A stretch of 64,000 bases of DNA from Bacilli bacterium (GCA_017428495.1 JAFRQS010000010.1:1-64000); one strand, 5' to 3'. Positions 53,672 to 63,039 are shown, counted from the stretch's first letter. The notes: generated from the sequence alone by a model not told the origin. Numbers and translations: made by a program.

Positions 53672-55678
53672 TTATTTAATTTTTTCTTTTGGATCTACTT
53701 CACATTCAGTAAAGTCTGCACCTTCTATATTTACTCCTGTAAAATCATCAAAGAATTTAATATTAGATGCATCAAATATACTATTACTTAAATCTTTTTT
53801 ATAAACAGTTTGTGGATTTATTCTTGCAGCACTTCCTCTAAAGTCTATTCCACTTACTTTTACATTATCAAAATCTATCATTGATAAATTTAAGAATCTT
53901 AGATATTCAACAAAGTTTCTATTTATTTCATAATGGTCATCTATTTGTACAAGTAATTCTTCTTTTCCTATCGGAATAGAACAATATAAATTCTTTGGAT
54001 CTACTCCTAACTTTTCAGTACTTTCTACTAATCTTAGTAATTCACTAATCTTTTCTTGTACTTTTCTCCTATTTATTTCTATCAATTTAGCTCTAGCGCT
54101 TTCTAATTCTTGTTTACCAATCAATACATTTTGATGCTCTAATCCAAGGATTTCATCAATCATGCTATCTAATTTGTTTGTAGGCCTTCCATCTTCTGAT
54201 ATGACCATATATTCCCCATCTAAACCTATTACTTTTGCATCAGTAAAGTTTGTACCTTCATAAAAACTAGGTTCTAAATCTTTTAAATTTATAATAGCAT
54301 TCTTACTTCCTGTAAAGTCTGAATTATGTATATCTTTTTTAATTGGTCTAGTAAAATACACTCCTTCAAATTTACAATCACTCATACCTTCTTTTACTTT
54401 GTCAGGATTAATTAATATCATTTTTTCATATTCATCATAACCATATAATCTATTAGTAAAAGTATCTGGTAATAACACTTTTGCTCCTCTAAAATCTACT
54501 CCTTCTATATCAAATCCATAATATTTAAATATATCTCCTTCTATAGTAGCATCCTTTAATACACATCTTTTTAGCCCAGTACCAGCATATATTGAGTCTG
54601 CATGTATTATTGCACCTACACTTCCTGTAAAATCTGAATCTTTTATATCAAATGCTCTATATATAATACTTTCCTTAATATCATCTATATACATTCCTGT
54701 AACTTCACTAAGCTTTTCTGTTCTACTTAATTTAGTACTTCTAAATTCATCTGTAAATGTAACTCCATTAAACTTACATCCATATAGTCCTATAGGTATT
54801 TGACGTATAACTTTCCTTCCTACCCTTTTTAAATGTTTTGCGTAAGTATTAATATAGCAAAGTTCATTTGGATTAATTTGCGCACCCACGCTTCCTGTAA
54901 AGTCTGTAGATTGAATTCTTACGTCTTTAAATGGTCCAATAAACTCTACTCCATTTAATTTAGATGCAAATAAATCTTTTTTATAAATTGTTTGTGGATT
55001 TATCTTTACTCCATATAATTCTGTAAAATCATATTCACTAGCTTTGAAATCTTTAAAATCTACATTAGAAAAATCTATTTTCTTTAAGTACTTTTTAGGT
55101 AACGCAAATTCTTTATAGGTGCCCTTATCTTCATATTTAAAAAGTATATAATCAATTAACATTGGATTATATTGAAGAGTTATATGCATACCATCTTCTA
55201 ACCTACTAAGTTCATCCATCAATTTTTTTCTCATTAATATTAATTTTAATTTACTTTCTTCAATTGTAGCATTACTTATATCAACATTTGCAAGGTCTAC
55301 TTCACTAAAATCACCAAAAAGGTCTACTCCACTTAAATTTGAATTAGATAAATCTTTATTATAAACTTTTTCAACATCAATATTTACATTATGTAATTTA
55401 CTAAAATCATATCCACTAGCTTTAAAACCTTCAAAATCAATATCAGTAAAATCAATTTTTTCTAATATATCAATTGGTAATGCAAACTCTTTATAACCAT
55501 CAGGATGATTAAATAATACTTCTTCTGTAAATTTAGCACAAGCACTACTTGTTTTATAATCTTGTATATTAAATTTTTTAGATAAAAAATTCCCTAAATC
55601 AATTAATTCCCCATTATGAGAAGAACAATAAGTTCTAATATCATTCACAATCCAGTTTCTTTTTTCTTCTATACTCAT
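53672..55678 (-). CDS. Pentapeptide-repeat-like paralogue 4, with duplicated head module
   Basis: 668 residues. The head module occurs twice: residues 1-145 (ALPIDILEKIDFTDIDFEGFKASGYDF) and again from about 147 (RKKLMDELSRLEDGMHITLQYN, then ALPKKYLKKIDFSNVDFKDFKASEYDF). The middle has repeats such as DFTGSVGAQINPNEL and DFTGSVGAIIHADSI. The C-terminal block is nearly identical to the other paralogues. Soluble, no catalytic motif. AAAGGAAAGG precedes the ATG. Confidence 0.75.
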   Translation of the reverse strand: MSIEEKRNWIVNDIRTYCSSHNGELIDLGNFLSKKFNIQDYKTSSACAKFTEEVLFNHPDGYKEFALPIDILEKIDFTDIDFEGFKASGYDFSKLHNVNIDVEKVYNKDLSNSNLSGVDLFGDFSEVDLANVDISNATIEESKLKLILMRKKLMDELSRLEDGMHITLQYNPMLIDYILFKYEDKGTYKEFALPKKYLKKIDFSNVDFKDFKASEYDFTELYGVKINPQTIYKKDLFASKLNGVEFIGPFKDVRIQSTDFTGSVGAQINPNELCYINTYAKHLKRVGRKVIRQIPIGLYGCKFNGVTFTDEFRSTKLSRTEKLSEVTGMYIDDIKESIIYRAFDIKDSDFTGSVGAIIHADSIYAGTGLKRCVLKDATIEGDIFKYYGFDIEGVDFRGAKVLLPDTFTNRLYGYDEYEKMILINPDKVKEGMSDCKFEGVYFTRPIKKDIHNSDFTGSKNAIINLKDLEPSFYEGTNFTDAKVIGLDGEYMVISEDGRPTNKLDSMIDEILGLEHQNVLIGKQELESARAKLIEINRRKVQEKISELLRLVESTEKLGVDPKNLYCSIPIGKEELLVQIDDHYEINRNFVEYLRFLNLSMIDFDNVKVSGIDFRGSAARINPQTVYKKDLSNSIFDASNIKFFDDFTGVNIEGADFTECEVDPKEKIK

Positions 55679-55679
55679 A

Positions 55680-57191
55680 TTAGTATTCCTTTCCTTTTAC
55701 CTTTGGATCTACTTCACATTCAGAAAAATCTGCACCTTCAATATTTACTCCTGTAAAATCATCAAAGAATTTAATATTAGATGTATCAAATATACTATTA
55801 CTTAAATCTTTTTTATAAACAGTTTGTGGATTTATTCTTGCAGCACTTCCTCTAAAATCTAATCCACTTACTTTTACATTATCAAAATCTATCATCGATA
55901 AATTTAAGAATCTTAGATAATTAATAAAATTTCTATTTATTTCATAATGATCATCAATTGTTACAAATAATTCTTCTCTACCAATTGGAATAGAGCAATA
56001 TAAATTTTTTGGATCTACTCCTAACCTTTCTGTAGTTTCTACTAATCTTAATAATTCACTAATCTTTTCTTGTACTTTTCTTTTATTTTCTTCTAAAAGT
56101 TTCTTTCTGGTAGCCTCTAGTTCTTTTTTAGTAAACATTTCAGTTTCATGCTCTATTCCTAATAGTTTATCAACCATGCTTTCTAAATCTGTTCCTAATT
56201 TACCATCACTACTTATAGCCATTACTTCATTATCATATCCAATTACTGTAGTATCAGTAAAGTTAACATCATCATAATTATGTTCTTTATCTATTCTATT
56301 TAAATCTATTGTAGCATTAACGCTTCCTGTAAAATCTGATCCTGCTATTATTGCTCCATCAAATGATCCTGTAAATTTAACTCCATTAAATTTACAACTT
56401 TTCATACTTCTATCATACAATTTTTGAGGATTAATTGAGACTTTAGTCTCAATCCCTAAGGTATTTTGCCCTCTACTACCTGTAAAATCTGTATTTCCTA
56501 TTCTACAACTAACTTCTCCAATAATAGTTGTATCAGTAAGTGTACATCCAACCAAACTCATATCATATTTATTCATATAATCCATATATATAATAGCATT
56601 TCTACTTCCTGTAAAATCTGATCCTTTTATATTTGGTAACGCCACTTTCTTTACTATGTAACTACTATAATAACTATAATGTCTTACACGACCTATATTA
56701 AGAGATTTTATTGATGATGTAAAAGTTACTCCATTAAATTTGCAATTAGTCATATTAATTTCATTCTCATCATCTTCATCTCCGAAATATAATTTAGTTG
56801 GGTCAATATATGCTCCTGTACTTCCTGTGAAATCAGTGCATTGAATACTCACATCATCGAATGGTCCAATAAAAGTTACACCATTTAATATACTACAATT
56901 CAAATTCTTATCATATATGGTTTGTGGATTTAACTTTATACCATATAAACCAGTAAAATCAAAATTAGTAGCATAAAAATCATCAAAATTAACATTTGAA
57001 AAATCTATCTTTTCTAATGCCTCTTTTGGTAATGCAAATTGTTTATATTGTTTTTTAATTAAAATAGTTTTTTTAAATAGTACCATTTCTAAAAGTCTTG
57101 GATCATAATCTAACATTATATGACTACCATCTTCCAATTTTTTTAATTGCTCTATCAACTTTTTTCTTAATTCTTTTATTTTTTCTTCCAT
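55680..57191 (-). CDS. Pentapeptide-repeat-like paralogue 3
   Basis: 503 residues, single head. Middle repeats include TDFTGSTGAYIDPTKLY, CKFNGVTFTSSIKSLNIG, SDFTGSRNAIIYMDY and SDFTGSVNATIDL. The linker (SDGKLGTDLESMVDKLLGIEHE) and C-terminal block match the family. The final residues (KVKGKEY) differ from the usual KEKIK, so the repeated block ends slightly differently. Start by GGGTGG; two bases before the next gene. Confidence 0.75.
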   Translation of the reverse strand: MEEKIKELRKKLIEQLKKLEDGSHIMLDYDPRLLEMVLFKKTILIKKQYKQFALPKEALEKIDFSNVNFDDFYATNFDFTGLYGIKLNPQTIYDKNLNCSILNGVTFIGPFDDVSIQCTDFTGSTGAYIDPTKLYFGDEDDENEINMTNCKFNGVTFTSSIKSLNIGRVRHYSYYSSYIVKKVALPNIKGSDFTGSRNAIIYMDYMNKYDMSLVGCTLTDTTIIGEVSCRIGNTDFTGSRGQNTLGIETKVSINPQKLYDRSMKSCKFNGVKFTGSFDGAIIAGSDFTGSVNATIDLNRIDKEHNYDDVNFTDTTVIGYDNEVMAISSDGKLGTDLESMVDKLLGIEHETEMFTKKELEATRKKLLEENKRKVQEKISELLRLVETTERLGVDPKNLYCSIPIGREELFVTIDDHYEINRNFINYLRFLNLSMIDFDNVKVSGLDFRGSAARINPQTVYKKDLSNSIFDTSNIKFFDDFTGVNIEGADFSECEVDPKVKGKEY

Positions 57192-57200
57192 ATAACCACC

Positions 57201-59153
57201 CTATTTTATCTTTTCTTTTGGATCTACTTCACATTCAGTAAAGTCTGCACCTTCTATATTTACACCTGTAAAATCATCAAAGAATTTAATATTAGATGCA
57301 TCAAATATTCCATTACTTAAATCTTTCTTATAGACAGTTTGCGGATTTATTCTTGCTCCACTTCCTCTAAAGTCTAAACCACTCACTTTTACATTACTAA
57401 AATCTATCATTGATAAATTTAAAAATCTCAACAAAGATAAATCAACTAAACTTCTATTTATTTCATAATGATCATCTATTGGCACTAAAAATACATCTTT
57501 TTCTATAGGAATAGAACAATATAAATGCTTTGGATCTACTCCTAATTTTTCTGATGCTTCTACTAATTTTAGTAGTTCATTTAATTTTTCTTGAAATTTT
57601 TTTCTATTTTCTTCTATTAATCTAATTCTAGCTTCTTCTAATGCTTTTTTATCTAAGACTTCATCATCATTTATTCCTAATAATTCACTCATCATGAGTG
57701 ATATATCTGTACCTAATTTACCATCTTCTGAAACATACATTTCTTTTCCATTTGTACCTATCACTTTAGTATCACTAAAGTTAGTACTTTCATAGTCACC
57801 TTCAATAGTTCTTAAATCTATAACTGCTCCCTTACTTCCTGTAAAATCTGCTCCATTAATATTAGATTTTTCAAATGTACCTACAAATTCTACTCCACTA
57901 AATATAGAATTAGATAAATCTTTATCTAGTGCACATTGAGGATTTATTTTTATATATCTTGAAAATAATTTACCATTCTTTGCACCGGTAAAGTTTACTT
58001 GTTTTAAATTAAAATCTTCACTAAATTCGCCATATATAGTTGCACCATTTAATACGCAATTTCTAAATCCACTATATGGATCTATACCAGATAAATCGAT
58101 TTTTGCATCCTTACTTCCTGTAAAATCACAAAAATCCATTTTCAATTTATATTTACTGTCTTTTCCAAGAGTACCAATAAAGTGTACATCTGTAAATTTG
58201 CAAGAATTAATATCAATTACTTCTTCATGATTCCAATCACGCTCATGATGTAATTGCATAGGTCCAATGTATGCTCCACTACTACCTGTAAAATCACTAT
58301 GATCAATCTTAGCTCCGTGAAAAGGTCCTATAAAAGTTACTCCATTAAATTTGCAATATATTAAATCCTTATCATAGACAGTTTGTGGATTTATTTTTAC
58401 TCCATAAAATTCTCTAAAATCAAAATGTCTAGCATTAAAATTATCGAAATCTATGCCTGTATAATCAATTTTAGATGCTAATTCAAGAGGAATTGCAAAA
58501 GATTTACGCGTACCCTTATCTCTTGTTTCATAATCAAATAATAAAGCATCAATTATACGTGAATCATACTTTAATTTAACATATACTCCAGGTTCAACTT
58601 TTGATAGTTCACTTACTAATTTTTGCCTTAATAATATTTTTTTGTATTCTTCTTTATCAGCTACTATAGCTCCTGTTAAATCAGCATGTACTATATTTAC
58701 TGACGTAAATGATCCTGTTATTTCAACACCATTTAATTTAGCACCACTTAAATCTCTTAAATAAATTTCTTGAGGATTTAATTTGACATTATGTAGTCCT
58801 GTAAAATCAAAATCATTAGCTTTAAAACGTTCAAAAGAAATATTTGAAAAATCTATCTTTTCTAAAACACTTCTTGGCAATGCAAAGGTACGAAATCCTT
58901 TAATATAATCATCATAAAATAGTATTTCTTCCATGTTTACATATCCATATTTTAAATTATAAATCCCATCAGAATTAACACCATAAATACGTTCATATTC
59001 ATTTTGAAAACTACGATTATATAAAAAGAATTTTTTTAAATCGACTAATCCTGATTCTGATTCTCTTTGTATCCTATCTATGTTTGCAATTAAATACCCT
59101 CTTACATTTCTAATAACTGTATCGCTTATATGAACTTCATTTTCTTTATCCAT
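57201..59153 (-). CDS. Pentapeptide-repeat-like paralogue 2, with duplicated head module
   Basis: 650 residues. After an unusual N-terminal 80 residues (EVHISDTVIRNVRGYLIANIDRIQ), a first head (ALPRSVLEKIDFSNISFERF) is followed by a second (RQKLVSELSKVEPGVYVKLKY, then AIPLELASKIDYTGIDFDNF). The middle repeats are of the SDFTGSSGAYIGP type. The C-terminal block is the most divergent of the five at its start (RKKFQEKLNELLKLVEASEKLG; SIPIEKDVFLVPIDDHYEINR) but identical from FLNLSMIDFSNVKVSGLDFRG on. Start by AGAGGT. Confidence 0.75.
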   Translation of the reverse strand: MDKENEVHISDTVIRNVRGYLIANIDRIQRESESGLVDLKKFFLYNRSFQNEYERIYGVNSDGIYNLKYGYVNMEEILFYDDYIKGFRTFALPRSVLEKIDFSNISFERFKANDFDFTGLHNVKLNPQEIYLRDLSGAKLNGVEITGSFTSVNIVHADLTGAIVADKEEYKKILLRQKLVSELSKVEPGVYVKLKYDSRIIDALLFDYETRDKGTRKSFAIPLELASKIDYTGIDFDNFNARHFDFREFYGVKINPQTVYDKDLIYCKFNGVTFIGPFHGAKIDHSDFTGSSGAYIGPMQLHHERDWNHEEVIDINSCKFTDVHFIGTLGKDSKYKLKMDFCDFTGSKDAKIDLSGIDPYSGFRNCVLNGATIYGEFSEDFNLKQVNFTGAKNGKLFSRYIKINPQCALDKDLSNSIFSGVEFVGTFEKSNINGADFTGSKGAVIDLRTIEGDYESTNFSDTKVIGTNGKEMYVSEDGKLGTDISLMMSELLGINDDEVLDKKALEEARIRLIEENRKKFQEKLNELLKLVEASEKLGVDPKHLYCSIPIEKDVFLVPIDDHYEINRSLVDLSLLRFLNLSMIDFSNVKVSGLDFRGSGARINPQTVYKKDLSNGIFDASNIKFFDDFTGVNIEGADFTECEVDPKEKIK

Positions 59154-59156
59154 ACT

Positions 59157-60674
59157 TTACCTCTTTTCTTTTAATTTTGGATCTACTTCACATTCAGAAA
59201 AATCTGCACCTTCTATATTTACTCCTGTAAAGTCATCAAAAAACTTAATATTTAATGCATCAAATACTCCATTACTTAAATCTTTTTTATAAACAAGTTG
59301 TGGATTAATTCTTGCTCCACTATGTCTAAAATCTATACCACTTACTTTTACATTATCAAAATCTATCATCGATAAATTTAAAAATCTTAGATATTCAACA
59401 AAATTTCTATTTATTTCATAATGATCATCTATTTGTACAAGTAATTCTTCTTTTCCTATTGGAATAGAACAATATAAATTTTTTGGATCTACTCCTAACT
59501 TTTCTGTAGTTTCTACTAATCTTAATAATTCACTAATCTTTTCTTGTACTTTTCTTTTATTTTCTTCTAATAATTGTTGTTTTGCTTCTTCTAACTTTCT
59601 CTTACTTAATACTACAGATTCTTTTTCTCTACCAAGTAATTTATCAATCATACTTTCAAGGTCTTTACCAATTCTTCCATCTTCTGATATAGACATTTTA
59701 GAACCATCATACCCGATAACTCTAGCATTTGAAAAATTAACTTTTTCTTTATTTTTTAATTTCTTAATTGTTTCAAGGTTTATTACTGCTCCTATACTTC
59801 CTGTAAAATCTGATTTCTCTATTTCAGCACCATCGAATGGGCCAGTAAATTGCACCCCTTCAAAAACACAATTAGATACATCTTTGTCTGCTATTTTTTG
59901 AGGATTTATCATAATCCTAGATTTACTACCAAAATTTATACCTGTAGCTCCTTTAAAATTAGCTCCTTTAATTTCAACATCTTTTACTTCACCAACTATT
60001 AATGTATCTTTCAATATAGTATCATTTAAATCAATTGATTCTGGATATATAACTGCTCCTGTACTTCCTGTAAAATCCGACCCACTTATTTTGGGAATTG
60101 CTGTTAAATATATTCGATCACCAAGACTCACATAACTTCCCAACTTAAAAGATTTAATTTTTTTTATAAAGGAAACTCCATAAAATTTACAATCATTCAT
60201 ATTAATTCTATAACATTTATGTACATGATGATAACTTATTTCATCCCAATAATAATTATACTCTCCAATATATAATTTTCTTGGATTTATAACTGCTCCT
60301 GTACTTCCTGTAAAATCTGTATGATTCAATCTTACATTATCAAATGGTCCAATAAAAGTTACCCCATTTAATATAGAACTAGATAAGTCATTATCATGAA
60401 TAGTTTGTGGATTTAATTTGACATTATGTAAACCTTTAAAATCATATTCACTGGCTTTGAATTTATCAAATGATACATCTGAAAAATCTATATGTTTTAA
60501 TACTCTTTTTGGTAATCCAAATACCTTATATACAGATGAATCAGTTTTAATAGTATCAAATATTATTAATTCAATAACTCTAGGTTCAAAATCTAAACTT
60601 ATATGTACTCCATCTTCTAATCCATCAAGTTCATGTATAATTTTATTTCTTAACTCTTCAATTTTTTCTTCCAT
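59157..60674 (-). CDS. Pentapeptide-repeat-like paralogue 1 (array 5' end)
   Basis: 505 residues from the ATG at 60674. An ATG-open frame continues to 60716, but the -10 box at 60700-60705 lies inside it, so that start cannot be used from this promoter. Head EEKIEELRNKIIHELDGLEDGVHISL; middle DFTGSTGAVINPRKLY and SDFTGSTGAVIYPESI; linker SEDGRIGKDLESMIDKLLGRE; constant C-terminal block with DFRHSGARINPQLVYKKDL (His for the usual Gly). Pentapeptide beta-helices can mimic DNA or act as scaffolds; no role is shown here. Confidence 0.75.
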   Translation of the reverse strand: MEEKIEELRNKIIHELDGLEDGVHISLDFEPRVIELIIFDTIKTDSSVYKVFGLPKRVLKHIDFSDVSFDKFKASEYDFKGLHNVKLNPQTIHDNDLSSSILNGVTFIGPFDNVRLNHTDFTGSTGAVINPRKLYIGEYNYYWDEISYHHVHKCYRINMNDCKFYGVSFIKKIKSFKLGSYVSLGDRIYLTAIPKISGSDFTGSTGAVIYPESIDLNDTILKDTLIVGEVKDVEIKGANFKGATGINFGSKSRIMINPQKIADKDVSNCVFEGVQFTGPFDGAEIEKSDFTGSIGAVINLETIKKLKNKEKVNFSNARVIGYDGSKMSISEDGRIGKDLESMIDKLLGREKESVVLSKRKLEEAKQQLLEENKRKVQEKISELLRLVETTEKLGVDPKNLYCSIPIGKEELLVQIDDHYEINRNFVEYLRFLNLSMIDFDNVKVSGIDFRHSGARINPQLVYKKDLSNGVFDALNIKFFDDFTGVNIEGADFSECEVDPKLKEKR

Positions 60675-60676
60675 AA

Positions 60677-60695
60677 CCAAAATCCCTCTTTGGGG
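60677..60695 (-). promoter_or_regulatory. Possible RBS-sequestering hairpin before the array
   Basis: The short predicted leader reads CTCCCCAAAGAGGGAT, in which TCCC can pair with the GGGA of the ribosome-binding GAGGGA (loop CAAAGA). It is a small hairpin, so regulation is only suggested. Confidence 0.3.
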
Positions 60696-60699
60696 AGTT

Positions 60700-60728
60700 A
60701 TTATATCATAAATCATAAAAAAAACAAC
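60700..60728 (-). promoter_or_regulatory. Promoter of the pentapeptide-like array
   Basis: On the minus strand TTGTTT and a perfect TATAAT (60700-60705) are 16 bases apart. The -35 lies in the descending arm and T run of the terminator of the upstream gene, so the two signals share bases. Confidence 0.6.
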
Positions 60729-60742
60729 CTTATAGGTTGTTT
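60722..60742 (-). terminator. Terminator of the anchored acidic protein gene
   Basis: A perfect 8-bp stem (AAACAACC / GGTTGTTT) with a 5-base loop containing the stop codon and eight T after it on the minus strand. Confidence 0.75.
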
Positions 60743-61320
60743 CTAAACCTCTTTAAAGAATTTAAATATTCTTCATTAGCTTCTCTTTTATTTTCTTTTA
60801 CAATAGGTATTCTACCAGTTTGGTATTCTACTTCATCTATTACTAAGAAATCATCATCAATTGCTTGTTGTTCTTTTTTTGGTTCAACATATTTTACTGG
60901 TTCTTCTCTTTTTGCATATGTAACTGGTTGATTAGTTTTCAATAGCTCTTCAACACTTATTATTGCTGTATCTTCTTGCTCATCCTCATACTGTTGAATT
61001 TTATCCATAGCACTAGCATTATTTTTACTTTCAATATGTTTTAGTTCATCAACAATAGATTTTAAATTACGAGTTCTATCATTTTCCAAATTTATGTCGC
61101 TTACACTTACATTGTTTATATCTTTCATCTTTTCTTCAAATGCATTTTCTCGATCCGTTACTTCACTTTCACCATATATCTTTTTTACTTTATTCTTTTC
61201 TGGTTTAAGTACTACAATTAATAAAATTATAAATGTAATTACTAATAAAACACCCACTATAAATAGAGCGCGTCCAGCATCATTCAAATTTGTAAAATAA
61301 TTAGTAATATTTGCTATCAT
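60730..61320 (-). CDS. Membrane-anchored acidic protein, unknown
   Basis: 196 residues, not recognised. One transmembrane helix (residues 18-40, ALFIVGVLLVITFIILLIVV) is followed by a basic stop-transfer (KPEKNKVKK) and a long, charged, probably disordered or coiled-coil cytoplasmic tail with many Glu/Asp (EDEQEDTAI, QQAIDDDFLVIDEVEYQTGR). The short N-terminal part would lie outside. It starts five bases after rsmE and is probably co-transcribed with it. It could be an adaptor at the division site or envelope, but nothing specific supports this. Confidence 0.6.
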   Translation of the reverse strand: MIANITNYFTNLNDAGRALFIVGVLLVITFIILLIVVLKPEKNKVKKIYGESEVTDRENAFEEKMKDINNVSVSDINLENDRTRNLKSIVDELKHIESKNNASAMDKIQQYEDEQEDTAIISVEELLKTNQPVTYAKREEPVKYVEPKKEQQAIDDDFLVIDEVEYQTGRIPIVKENKREANEEYLNSLKRFRNNL

Positions 61321-61324
61321 AAGT

Positions 61325-62020
61325 TCACCTCATATATTCATAATTTATTATACTCAATAAATATAATGGTACAGTTTCTGCTCTCAATATATTATCTCCA
61401 AGAGTTACACTTACAAAACCATTTTTTGTCAAAAACTCAACCTCATTATCACTAAATCCACCCTCTGGACCTATTGCTATTAGTATTGTATCACTTTTTT
61501 TATTATCTTGTAACACTTTTTTGATATTTTTCGACATTTCCATAGTATTACAAATCATTTTTAAATCAGCACTATAATTTACTATGTCTTTAAGTTTTAT
61601 TATTTCATGCATTATAGGCATACATGATCTATGAGATTGTTCACTTGATTCTTTTAATATTTTAACCCATCTATCTTTTTTACTATTTACTTTTATCACA
61701 GTTCTTTCTGAAATAATTGGTATTATTTCATCTACACCCAATTCAGTTGCTTTTTGTAACAAATAATCCATTTTTTGTTCTTTGATTAAACTAGTAGCTA
61801 ATATAACTTTATATTTTCTATTATCAATAAGTTTTTCATGATTAATTACTGTATATTCAACATCTTTTTTTGTAATATTAGTTATTTTACAAGTATATAG
61901 TGTTTTATCATAAACAATATTAAAACAATCACCTATATTCATTCTCATTACATTTATAATATGTCTTTTATCATCATCATCTATTTTTAAATCTTTATTA
62001 TTCACCATATACCACTGCAT
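61325..62020 (-). CDS. rsmE: 16S rRNA m3U1498 methyltransferase RsmE
   Basis: 231 residues from the ATG at 62020 (GGGTGAT upstream, MQWYMVNN start as in the family). SPOUT fold with C-terminal knot: VILATSLIKEQKMDYLLQKATELGVDEIIP, SEQSHRSCMP, IAIGPEGGFSDNEVEFL and LGDNILRAETVPLYLLSI. It methylates U1498 of 16S rRNA in the assembled 30S subunit. It is divergent from the AAA gene. Confidence 0.93.
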   Translation of the reverse strand: MQWYMVNNKDLKIDDDDKRHIINVMRMNIGDCFNIVYDKTLYTCKITNITKKDVEYTVINHEKLIDNRKYKVILATSLIKEQKMDYLLQKATELGVDEIIPIISERTVIKVNSKKDRWVKILKESSEQSHRSCMPIMHEIIKLKDIVNYSADLKMICNTMEMSKNIKKVLQDNKKSDTILIAIGPEGGFSDNEVEFLTKNGFVSVTLGDNILRAETVPLYLLSIINYEYMR

Positions 62021-62052
62021 AACATCACCCACTTAATTATATCATTCAATTA

Positions 62053-62081
62053 TTGAATAAGATAGATATTTTTGTTATAAT
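62053..62081 (+). promoter_or_regulatory. Promoter of the single-ring AAA gene
   Basis: TTGAAT (62053-62058) and TATAAT (62076-62081), 17 bases apart, upstream of a cluster of ATG codons at 62092-62100. Confidence 0.65.
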
Positions 62082-62097
62082 GTTTGTGGTGATGATG

Positions 62098-63039
62098 ATG
62101 AATGAAATGGTCGATGTAAGCAAAGATTACAACGTATCTTTAATAAAAAAGTATGCAGAAGATTTAACAAAGAAAGTATATTATACTGATCCATCCATTG
62201 CAAGAGAAAAAGAACTTAAAAAAATAATATTAACATTATTTACTCCAGAAAAATCTCCAATATTAGTTGGTAAACCTGGTATTGGTAAAACTGCTATAGT
62301 TGAAGGACTTGCGTGGAGAATACAAAATGGAATGGTTCCAGATGCATTAAAAGATTATACTATTTTAAAAATAGATACTGCTGCTTTAGTTGGAAATATA
62401 AGTAATGATGAAGGTACTTCTGATATGAAACTTCAAGTATTAGTTAAAGAATTAGAAAGTTTAAATAAAGTAATACTATTTATTGATGAAACTCATACAT
62501 TAATTGGTAATAAAGCTGAGGGTGGACTGGATTTTGCTAATATATTAAAACCTGCTTTAGCAAGGGGAAATATTAAAATGATTGGTGCAACTACATCCGA
62601 TGAATATGATTATTATATTGTTAAAGATAAAGCTTTTTTAAGAAGATTGGAAAAAATTGAAGTCGCAGAACCAGATAAAGATGCTACTATTCAAATATTA
62701 GTTGGTACTATACCTAAAATAGAAAAACAAACTGGTGTAAAATTTAATTATTCAAACTTTGTTAAAGAAAGCATAATGAGTTTTATAGTTGATATGACTG
62801 TAGAATATAATAGAGTTTTTGAATCTGCTTCTAGATATCCTGATGTTTGTTTAGGAATTGTTACTAAAGCATTTAGTTATGCAATATTTGATAATACTGG
62901 ATTTGTATCCATTAAACATTTTTGGGATGCTATTAGTACAACAGAAGCAGTATATCCAGATGTAATTAAAAAATTTAAACCTTTATTTAAGGAAAAGTTT
63001 AAAGATTTAATTGAAAGAGAAAATGCAATTTTAGAGTAA
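62098..63039 (+). CDS. ClpB-D1-like single-domain AAA+ protein
   Basis: About 313 residues if it starts at the ATG at 62098; 62092 and 62107 are alternatives, while anything before 62082 lies in the promoter. It reads like the first ATPase ring of ClpA/ClpB: EKELKKIILTL, Walker A GKPGIGKTAIVEGLAWRIQ, IDTAALVGN, Walker B ILFIDETHTLIGN, sensor IGATTSDEYDYYI and arginine fingers FLRRLEKIEV. The Clp N domain, M domain and second ring are missing, and the pore Tyr loop reads VGNISNDEG rather than AGAKYRG. It may be an unfoldase or AAA adaptor; role unknown. Confidence 0.75.
   Translation: MNEMVDVSKDYNVSLIKKYAEDLTKKVYYTDPSIAREKELKKIILTLFTPEKSPILVGKPGIGKTAIVEGLAWRIQNGMVPDALKDYTILKIDTAALVGNISNDEGTSDMKLQVLVKELESLNKVILFIDETHTLIGNKAEGGLDFANILKPALARGNIKMIGATTSDEYDYYIVKDKAFLRRLEKIEVAEPDKDATIQILVGTIPKIEKQTGVKFNYSNFVKESIMSFIVDMTVEYNRVFESASRYPDVCLGIVTKAFSYAIFDNTGFVSIKHFWDAISTTEAVYPDVIKKFKPLFKEKFKDLIERENAILE

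Noticed and set aside
52124-60674. Repeated DNA blocks about 1.5-2 kb apart taken as a CRISPR or transposon array
   Set aside because: The repeats are coding, in frame, and belong to the shared ends of paralogous genes; no transposase or terminal repeats are present.
60418-60711. Open frame of about 97 codons on the + strand opposite the first array gene
   Set aside because: It lies inside a gene of clear family on the other strand, has no ribosome site and mirrors its codon pattern.
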